DNA of 64,000 nt from UBA1161 sp002311745. Its GTDB lineage: Bacteria; Planctomycetota; Phycisphaerae; Tepidisphaerales; Tepidisphaeraceae. Below are positions 58,229 through 64,000 of this stretch, one piece after another (the first letter of the stretch is position 1; each line of letters opens with the position of its first letter). The DNA is taken from the NCBI GenBank assembly GCA_050018415.1, contig JBEKAB010000009.1, positions 1 to 64,000 on the forward strand, in the 5' to 3' direction. The notes below the pieces were generated by a model. It did not search any database, was not told the DNA's origin, and saw nothing but the letters and a program-made list of their open reading frames with translations. The position numbers were made by a program, and so were the translations under genes.

Positions 58229-59182
58229 TTACCACTCGTATTTGAGCTCCACCCAAAACGCCGCGTCCGCGCGCGAGTTGGCCAGCAGGCCGAAATAGCC
58301 CACGCCGCCCACCACGTCCAGGTGCGAATTCGCCAGCCAACTGACGTCAAACGCGTGCCAATTCTCTTCCTTGCCAACCAACCCCGGAATCGTGCCGTAG
58401 GGATCGTTCTTCTGGCGAAACTCGTACGCGATCAGCAGCCAGTTGGTCGGCAGGTAGGCGAGGTTGCCCTCGAATGTCGCGGCATAACTGTCGCCGAAAC
58501 CCAGCGTGCCGAGCTGCGCGGCTTCGCTGAGGCGCACGCCGCCGCTGACGATCAGCGGCCGACCCAGAACATCCGCAAGCGTCTTGGATGCGGTCAGCGT
58601 GAAATCCACGCCGTCCCTGCTGTGATACCCAATCGAAGTCAGCGCTCCGCCCAGATCGTTATTGACGGCCGCGATCTCGTTGTTGTATTTGTAATGCACG
58701 CCCGCCGTCACCGCCGGCACCCACTTGGTATCGAAGCTGTTCTCCGGCAAAATTAGCCCGCGGGCGTTGACGTTGAAAAGCCACTCGTCATGGATGCCAA
58801 TGTTCACCCCCGTGGCGTTCAGAATATCATCTGGCAACCGCCCCAGGTTCAGCCGATCGGCGCCGAAGCCCAACTCCACGCGACCCAAAATATTTTCCGT
58901 GACGGTGAACGCCTCCAAGTCCTTCTGGCCGAGATTCACATACGAGGTCGCAATCGACGGTTGGCCGAATATGTGGTCTCCCAGCGGCGGATTGACCAGA
59001 TACGCCATCGGCGTGATCGCCCCGCCGCCGTAGCCTTCGATCGTGTGAAACGGCAGCGGCGGACCCTTCTGCGCTTCAGCGGATTTCTCCGTCGGCGCTG
59101 TCTGCGCCTCGTCGGCCAGGCTTTGGGAAACAGCAAACGCCAAGACGGCCGCGGCAATCGCGGCAACAACAGACTTTTTCAT
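58229..59182 (-). CDS. DUF3034-like outer-membrane protein
   Basis: 317 residues with a signal peptide (VAAIAAAVLAFAVSQSLADE). The segment HTIEGYGGGAITPMAYLVNP and many alternating hydrophobic strands ending in an aromatic (VELKYEW) fit a beta-barrel of the DUF3034 type. A C-terminal aromatic residue is usual for outer-membrane barrels. Function unknown. It lies 78 nt upstream of cysK on the same strand, so joint transcription is possible, but the gap holds a GC-rich stem that may separate them. Confidence 0.65.
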   Translation of the reverse strand: MKKSVVAAIAAAVLAFAVSQSLADEAQTAPTEKSAEAQKGPPLPFHTIEGYGGGAITPMAYLVNPPLGDHIFGQPSIATSYVNLGQKDLEAFTVTENILGRVELGFGADRLNLGRLPDDILNATGVNIGIHDEWLFNVNARGLILPENSFDTKWVPAVTAGVHYKYNNEIAAVNNDLGGALTSIGYHSRDGVDFTLTASKTLADVLGRPLIVSGGVRLSEAAQLGTLGFGDSYAATFEGNLAYLPTNWLLIAYEFRQKNDPYGTIPGLVGKEENWHAFDVSWLANSHLDVVGGVGYFGLLANSRADAAFWVELKYEW

Positions 59183-59994
59183 GGTGCGAAGCTCCTCAAG
59201 CCAAGTCGCGCACAGACGCGCTGGCCAAGCGTGATTTCTGGATCAACAATGGAACGGCCGCCCGAGCGCACGCCCGCAGCGGTTGAGGTTTGCCGCTGGC
59301 CGAACGATCCCGCAGGACCTGCTCAGCCAGCGGATGCGAACATACACGCGCACGTCACCGCCGCCCGCGCCTCAAGACTGGCCAAGACGGTTCTCCTGGC
59401 CTCGACAACAGAGAATGGTTGGGTCCGTTTCACGAGCGTAACCGCGCGGGAGACTACCCCGACCATCAACACACGCAAGTCGTTTTTGACCAATGTCCAG
59501 TAAATTAGGCGCCGAATTATTTGCGTGTCGGGCCGCCCATGATTGTGTAATGCAGCTCACGCTCATGTCCGCCAAAAACGCAGGAAATGTAAACCTACAA
59601 TGTGGCGCAAGATGTTTTTTTACAACATTTTACATACACATATAAAGATTATTTCTGGCCACCCGTTTGCGAAGCCGCGGCCCAGAAATTTGTGCACGTG
59701 ATATTGACAGGTGACAAGCCGCCGATACACTGCTCAGCGATATTCCTAGTTTGTCGGTGGGATATCTAGGAAATATCTGCCGCCGAGCAGGAATTAGCCA
59801 TGCGAGACTCGACTTCCACATCTCGCCCTCCGCAACGTTGCAGCCGCCCCGCCGCTGCGCTCAGGCCGCCGCGCCCTCGCGCTAGGTGCGCCTGCTGTCG
59901 CCGCGAGTGTTGAATCGCGCCGGCTGCCCCCGCCATCGCACCATGATCGATGTTTTGACCGGAAAAACGTTCGCACTTGGGCAAAGGACCGCCC
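59183..59994. other. Intergenic region with no recognised gene
   Basis: No believable coding frame on either strand. It contains an AT-rich stretch (about 59610-59655, TTTTTTTACAACATTTTACA) and an inverted repeat at 59739-59777 (listed separately). These may hold promoter and regulatory sites of the XRE gene downstream. Confidence 0.5.
59739..59777. promoter_or_regulatory. Inverted repeat, possible operator
   Basis: GATATTCCTAG (59739-59749) and CTAGGAAATATC (59766-59777) are inverted copies differing by one inserted base, 16 nt apart. It lies about 220 nt before the XRE-family gene and is a candidate binding site for that regulator. Confidence 0.3.
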
Positions 59995-60519
59995 ATGACA
60001 TCAACACCAAACGTCACGTTCGAAAGTCCCAAGGCCACCCTGGCCACCAATCTCGTCATCGCCCGTCAGGCTGCCGGTATCACCCAGCGTCAACTCGCCG
60101 ACGCCTCGCGTATTTCCCGCGCCACCATCGCTCAACTGGAAACCGGCTGCGGCGACCCGCGACTCACCACCATCGTCGAACTCGCCCGCGCCCTGCAGAT
60201 TCCCCCGATCCTGCTTCTCGTCGGCGCGCGCGAAGCCCGTCTGCTCGTGCATTTGACGCGACATACCCCTGACGAAGTCCCGCAAGTCTCGCAACCTCTC
60301 ATACAGAACATGCGCGAGTTGGCCGAGTCCGGCTTCATCCGCGACCGCCTCCGTGCCGCTCGCCTGGGCGCTTCGGCCGTGGCCGCTCAGGGTCTCCGCC
60401 CCGCTTCCATTTCCGCAGCCATTTTCTCCTCCGTGGCGCCCGGCCCGGGCACCGTCGTGGGTGCGGCCCTCGGCCGCCTCATCGCCCACCAGCAAAAGGA
60501 AGTGTCCCATGTCTACTAG
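59995..60519 (+). CDS. XRE-family transcriptional regulator
   Basis: 174 residues from the ATG at 59995 (AAAGG upstream). The helix-turn-helix occupies about residues 20-75: ARQAAGITQRQLADASRISR, then ATIAQLETGCGDPRLTTIVE. The remainder (about 80-174) is Ala-rich and not recognised, with hydrophobic pieces (SISAAIFSSVAPGPGTVVGA). It overlaps the following small gene by 11 nt, so the two are translationally coupled. Confidence 0.78.
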   Translation: MTSTPNVTFESPKATLATNLVIARQAAGITQRQLADASRISRATIAQLETGCGDPRLTTIVELARALQIPPILLLVGAREARLLVHLTRHTPDEVPQVSQPLIQNMRELAESGFIRDRLRAARLGASAVAAQGLRPASISAAIFSSVAPGPGTVVGAALGRLIAHQQKEVSHVY

Positions 60520-60793
60520 CGCTCGCACCAGCGTCGCCAACGAGCCGGCACAGGGCGGCGTCTTCCCCGCGATCTTCGACGCCTATCGCAACCAAGGCCA
60601 CGAGCAAGGCTACGCCCGCGGCGCCAGCGACACCCTCGCCGGCGTCTTGGAAGCCGTCGAAGCCTTCCTTCGCCAAACCCCGCCTCCCACCGGCGCCCCG
60701 CGCGAGCTGCTCTACGCCTTCGGCAAATTTGTCGAACGCTACGTCCCCCACCCCGATCACCACCAATACGTCTCCGACGGCCTGGGAATCTGA
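60509..60793 (+). CDS. Small hypothetical protein paired with the XRE regulator
   Basis: 94 residues from the ATG at 60509 (AAGGA 9 nt upstream). It is soluble, with a helical region GYARGASDTLAGVLEAVEAF and a C-terminal YAFGKFVERYVPHPDHHQYV. No known domain was recognised. The start codon is embedded in the end of the XRE gene, suggesting a functional pair (for example regulator plus modulator, or a toxin-antitoxin-like unit). Confidence 0.6.
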   Translation: MSTSARTSVANEPAQGGVFPAIFDAYRNQGHEQGYARGASDTLAGVLEAVEAFLRQTPPPTGAPRELLYAFGKFVERYVPHPDHHQYVSDGLGI

Positions 60794-60825
60794 CGGAATC
60801 TTTATGCGGATGGAAAAGGGGGCGC

Positions 60826-60868
60826 AAAAAAAAGTCCCGAGCCCTGTGGTAAATCAGGGCTCGGGGAC
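60826..60868 (-). terminator. Rho-independent terminator of the PEP-CTERM gene
   Basis: On the minus strand GTCCCCGAGCCCTG-ATTTACCA-CAGGGCTCGGGAC (one bulge) is followed by eight T residues. It lies 50 nt after the stop codon. Confidence 0.9.
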
Positions 60869-60917
60869 GGGGACAAGCCGCGTTGAAGGAGAGACGCGGC
60901 AGGGGAAGCCGTTGCGA

Positions 60918-63900
60918 TCAGTTCGTGTGCGCCGTCCTTCGGCGGCGGCGGCGAGTCAGCACGCCGACGCCAGCCAGGGCCATCATCGCCGCCGTGGACG
61001 GCTCGGGCAGGCTGCTCAACGTGGCGATGTCCAGCACTTCCAGGCTGCCGTACTTGCTGAAGTCGAATGAAACCACCGGATCGGGATTGAGGACGTTGGG
61101 CGCATCCACTTCCAATCCGAAATCGCCCAGGGCCAGGGCGTCGGCGGTGTCGCCGCTGCCCATGAGGCCGTCGCCGCTGGAGTAGTTGCCGGATGCATCG
61201 AGCCACGTGTAGTGAAACGTGGTCAGGTCGGCTTCCAACGCGGCCAGGTTCGTCGCCAGATTGCCATCGGAGACGAATCCGAACAGCACCGGCAGCGTGC
61301 CTTGGCTGTTGTCGGCGGTAACGCTCACGTATCCCCTGTTAGCGCCGGCTCCGCCGTTGATGTTGCTCGTTCCGTCCAGTTGCGGACGGCCGGCCGCCGT
61401 CGCGTTGCTGCTGTCCGCATCCACTTCCACTAGCGCATCCACCGTGCCGTTGACGGTCACGTTGGCCGTCTGATTGTTGTTGTTGGCCCCGGAATAGTTG
61501 TTGTGCAGGTCACCATAGGTGAAGCTGAACTGCTGGCTGCTCGGCCCGCCGTAGGTCGGCGTGAAGGTGCCGGTCAGCCACGCGCTGGGCCCGCCCGAGG
61601 CGATTGTGATCGGCACGGTAAACCCGCTGGCGTAGCCGTTGGCTTCCCCTGACACGCTCGAAACCGCCGCGTCGTCGCGATTGGCAGAGCCACCCAGGTT
61701 GGACAGGGCATAGGTGAAGTTGACGCTCTGGCCCTGGGTGACGTGCGGCGTGGTCACGGGCAGATCCGGCACGACCGCGTGGTCGAGGATCGATCCGGTA
61801 ATCGTCGCGGTCACATTCCCGGTGGTAATGCTCCCGGCCCCGGGAAGGCTCTGATCGTCGCCGGTATCGAAACTCACCTGCACGCCGCCCGCCCCGGCCG
61901 TAGCGCCGGTGTTGAAGGCGGCCGTGTAGTTGCTCGACGACCCGGCTCCGATTACGCCGATGGTTCCGCCGCTGAGATTTCCGCTGGTTCCGCCGACTTG
62001 CAGTCCGGCCCGATCGGCCCCGCTCCCGTCCGTCGCCGCCGCCGCCAGATTGACCGTTGCCGTCAAATTGGTGTTCACGAACGCGTTGAAATTGTCCCCC
62101 GCCGTCACGGATGCCGTGCCGGAAGCGTGGTCCTCCACGTTGCCCGTGACTTGGACTGCAAGATTCGCCGACGGCGTGTTATGACCCCAGACGTTTTGGT
62201 CATCGCCCGTGGTGAACGTCTGCGTCGCCGAGTAAGCCCCGATCGTGCTGGTGTCCGGCGTGAACGTGTAGCTGGACGAGCTGGTGCCGCCGGCCGCCAC
62301 CACGTAGGAGTACGCCGGACCGCCGCTCAGCGTGCCCGCCGAGCCGCTGCCCGCCACGGAGTTGACCTGCAATCCGGCACGCAGGCCCGAAGCGTTGCCG
62401 ATGTTGAACACGTACGGCGTCACCGATGCCTGGGTGATCACCGTGCCGAAATCCGTTGACCCGCTAACCGGGTTGATCGACCCGGAAGCGTGGTCTTCCA
62501 CCGTCGCGCTGACCGAGCCGGTCTGCGGGCTGTTGGTGGCGCTGGAGTCGCTGACGCTGAAGCTTCCCAGCACCGTGCCCGTGGTGCTGCCCGCTGTGAA
62601 GTACAAACCGCCGGTATCGTCGCTGGCGTAGCCGGCTTTGGCGCTGCCCGAGGCCGAGCCGATCACGTTGCTGACGCCGCTGGCGCTGAAACTCAACGCC
62701 GCGCCGCCCGTGGGCGCTGTGTTCTGCACCGTGAACGTGAACGGCACCGTGCCGTTGACGATGACCGTCGGGCTGGAGGCCGTGATGGTGCCGATGGTCC
62801 CCCTGTGAATCACGTCCAGTTCCGTCGTTCCCGCCTGCAGCATGTAGTTGGCGTCCAGGCCGCTGACGGATGCGAAGGGGTTGGCTCCGGAGGTCAGCGA
62901 GGTATACGTCGCGATCGGATACAGCCCCTGATTGGCGCCGGTCATGTTCAGCAGCAGCTTGTTGCTGGCGCTGTTGGTGTTCAGATTGCCGGTGACATGA
63001 AGCGCATCGGCGTTGGCGCCGTTGATGTCGATGGCCAATTCGCTGAAGTTGCCGAGGGTGACTTTGCCCGTGCCGCTGGTGGTGACGGCCAAAGTTCCCA
63101 GTGGGTTGGCGATGTCGCCGGGCGAAAGGATCGCCATAGCGCTGGCCGAGGTGCCCGTCAGGGACAAGCTGGCGTTGTTGGCCAAGCCGATGGTGCCGAT
63201 GCCGCCCAGAGCGGCGTTGGCGCCGACGGAATAGTTGCCCTGCCCGCTGGTGATGCCGTCCAGGTACGTCGTGCCCGCATTGAGGCTCGTGGTGCCGCCG
63301 TAGCTGTTATTGCCCGAAAGCGTGACCGCCCCGGTGCCGGCCATCACGAAGCTGCCGCTGCCGCTGATCCCGCCGGAAATATTCGGCGTGGTCGTGGTCG
63401 GGCTCACCGTCAGAGTGTAGCTGTTGAGGTTCACGGAACCCGAGCCGGTCAGGGACCGCACGTACTGCTGGTTAGCCCCGAGAACCAGGGCGCCGCTGTT
63501 GTTCAAGTCCACACGGCCGCCGGTGGTCGTGCCCAGGTCGCTGATCTGGTTCAAATTCAATGTGAAGTTGGGCCCGATGGAGAAGTTGGTCCCGGCGGTG
63601 ATGGTGTTGGCCGCGGTGCCCAGGACCATCGCGCCGTTGTCCTGCAAGGTGATGGTGCGTGCCGTGCCGCCGTCGTTCAACGCACCCAAGGTCAGCGTGC
63701 CCACGCCGCTGCCGTTGTCGGCCACGTCGAAGGTCGGGTTGCCGCTGAGCGTGGTAGTCCCGGTGCCCAGGAACGCCAGGCCGTAAGCGCTATTGGCGCT
63801 GACGTTCGACCCAGCCGAGACGCTCAGTTGGCTGCCGTTGATGGTCAAGTTGCCCAGTGTGTGGGTGATTCCGCTGCCGCCCGACAGGCGGTCAGAAAGG

Positions 63901-64000
63901 ATGCTGGCCGGTCCGCTGATCGTGGTGTTGTACGCGGTGATGCTTGTGTTGGTGGCCAGGTCCAGCGTGCCGCTGCTGATGGCAAGAGCCTTGCCGGAGT
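60918..64000 (-). CDS. PEP-CTERM surface protein with autotransporter-type repeats (5' end missing)
   Basis: At least 1027 residues; the frame stays open to the right edge, so the true start lies outside. The visible N-terminal half has passenger-type beta-helix repeats (GTGAVTLSGNNSYGGTTSLN; LSGNPTFDVADNG). The middle has several immunoglobulin-like units beginning DHASG (EDHASGSINPVSGSTDFG, EDHASGTASVTAGDNF). The C-terminus is a PEP-CTERM sorting signal: LPEPSTAAMM, a hydrophobic ALAGVGVL, then TRRRRRR. Such proteins are exported and processed by an exosortase, usually into extracellular matrix. Confidence 0.85.
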   Translation of the reverse strand, partial: SGKALAISSGTLDLATNTSITAYNTTISGPASILSDRLSGGSGITHTLGNLTINGSQLSVSAGSNVSANSAYGLAFLGTGTTTLSGNPTFDVADNGSGVGTLTLGALNDGGTARTITLQDNGAMVLGTAANTITAGTNFSIGPNFTLNLNQISDLGTTTGGRVDLNNSGALVLGANQQYVRSLTGSGSVNLNSYTLTVSPTTTTPNISGGISGSGSFVMAGTGAVTLSGNNSYGGTTSLNAGTTYLDGITSGQGNYSVGANAALGGIGTIGLANNASLSLTGTSASAMAILSPGDIANPLGTLAVTTSGTGKVTLGNFSELAIDINGANADALHVTGNLNTNSASNKLLLNMTGANQGLYPIATYTSLTSGANPFASVSGLDANYMLQAGTTELDVIHRGTIGTITASSPTVIVNGTVPFTFTVQNTAPTGGAALSFSASGVSNVIGSASGSAKAGYASDDTGGLYFTAGSTTGTVLGSFSVSDSSATNSPQTGSVSATVEDHASGSINPVSGSTDFGTVITQASVTPYVFNIGNASGLRAGLQVNSVAGSGSAGTLSGGPAYSYVVAAGGTSSSSYTFTPDTSTIGAYSATQTFTTGDDQNVWGHNTPSANLAVQVTGNVEDHASGTASVTAGDNFNAFVNTNLTATVNLAAAATDGSGADRAGLQVGGTSGNLSGGTIGVIGAGSSSNYTAAFNTGATAGAGGVQVSFDTGDDQSLPGAGSITTGNVTATITGSILDHAVVPDLPVTTPHVTQGQSVNFTYALSNLGGSANRDDAAVSSVSGEANGYASGFTVPITIASGGPSAWLTGTFTPTYGGPSSQQFSFTYGDLHNNYSGANNNNQTANVTVNGTVDALVEVDADSSNATAAGRPQLDGTSNINGGAGANRGYVSVTADNSQGTLPVLFGFVSDGNLATNLAALEADLTTFHYTWLDASGNYSSGDGLMGSGDTADALALGDFGLEVDAPNVLNPDPVVSFDFSKYGSLEVLDIATLSSLPEPSTAAMMALAGVGVLTRRRRRRTAHTN

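Overview
The window looks like a piece of a GC-rich planctomycete chromosome, probably a Phycisphaerae-type lineage. This is inferred from a C-terminal PEP-CTERM sorting signal on a giant repeat protein, a pseudopilin array of the planctomycete style, a Kdo-hydroxylase-like enzyme, and several families of intergenic palindromic repeats. No species can be named from the sequence alone.

Layout. 1-8.8 kb: a minus-strand rhamnose module, with a CUT2-type ABC importer (ATPase, permease, and a second permease fused in frame to the binding protein), a GH106 alpha-L-rhamnosidase lipoprotein and a cardiolipin synthase. 8.8-12.5 kb: accessory debris, with an ORF-less group II intron, a 12-unit PD40 repeat protein, a HEPN/MNT toxin-antitoxin pair with a small conserved ORF, and a truncated menG/ubiE fragment. 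12.9-20.5 kb: three tandem paralogous GT-C-like membrane proteins of about 815-845 residues; the last two carry an inserted Fn3-like domain and share a gene-conversion tract. 20.6-25.1 kb: an isoprenylcysteine-methyltransferase-family protein, RNase P RNA (rnpB), a Kdo-hydroxylase-like protein, a DUF4149-type membrane protein and a GT2 synthase. 25.3-28.4 kb: the ribosomal alpha operon rpmJ-rpsM-rpsK-rpoA-rplQ (no rpsD). 28.4-35.8 kb: DUF547 lipoprotein, dapB, thrC, a polyprenyl diphosphate synthase and a DUF2339 membrane protein.

36-48 kb is a plus-strand array of five pseudopilins and one 1484-residue GspK/PilX-like protein with a lamin-tail-like domain. Four of the five pseudopilin leaders are built from translated copies of dispersed palindromic repeats, placed just before the prepilin-peptidase site. 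48-53.9 kb: an S10-family peptidase, a tRNA with CAU anticodon, and a 4.15-kb degenerate integrative element bounded by a 13-bp copy of the tRNA 3' end, carrying an AbrB-Doc toxin-antitoxin pair. 54-59.2 kb: a sulfur-assimilation operon cysK-metY-metXW (MetX and MetW fused), preceded by an outer-membrane DUF3034-like protein. 60-64 kb: an XRE regulator with a small partner, and the C-terminal 1000+ residues of a PEP-CTERM, autotransporter-repeat protein that runs off the window.

Working together: the rhamnose module would hydrolyse and import rhamnosides. The dapB/thrC and cys/met genes feed aspartate-family and sulfur amino-acid synthesis. The pseudopilin array would build a type II secretion-like pseudopilus. 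The repeat families recur between, and even inside, these genes, and repeatedly supply leader peptides, C-termini and stop codons.
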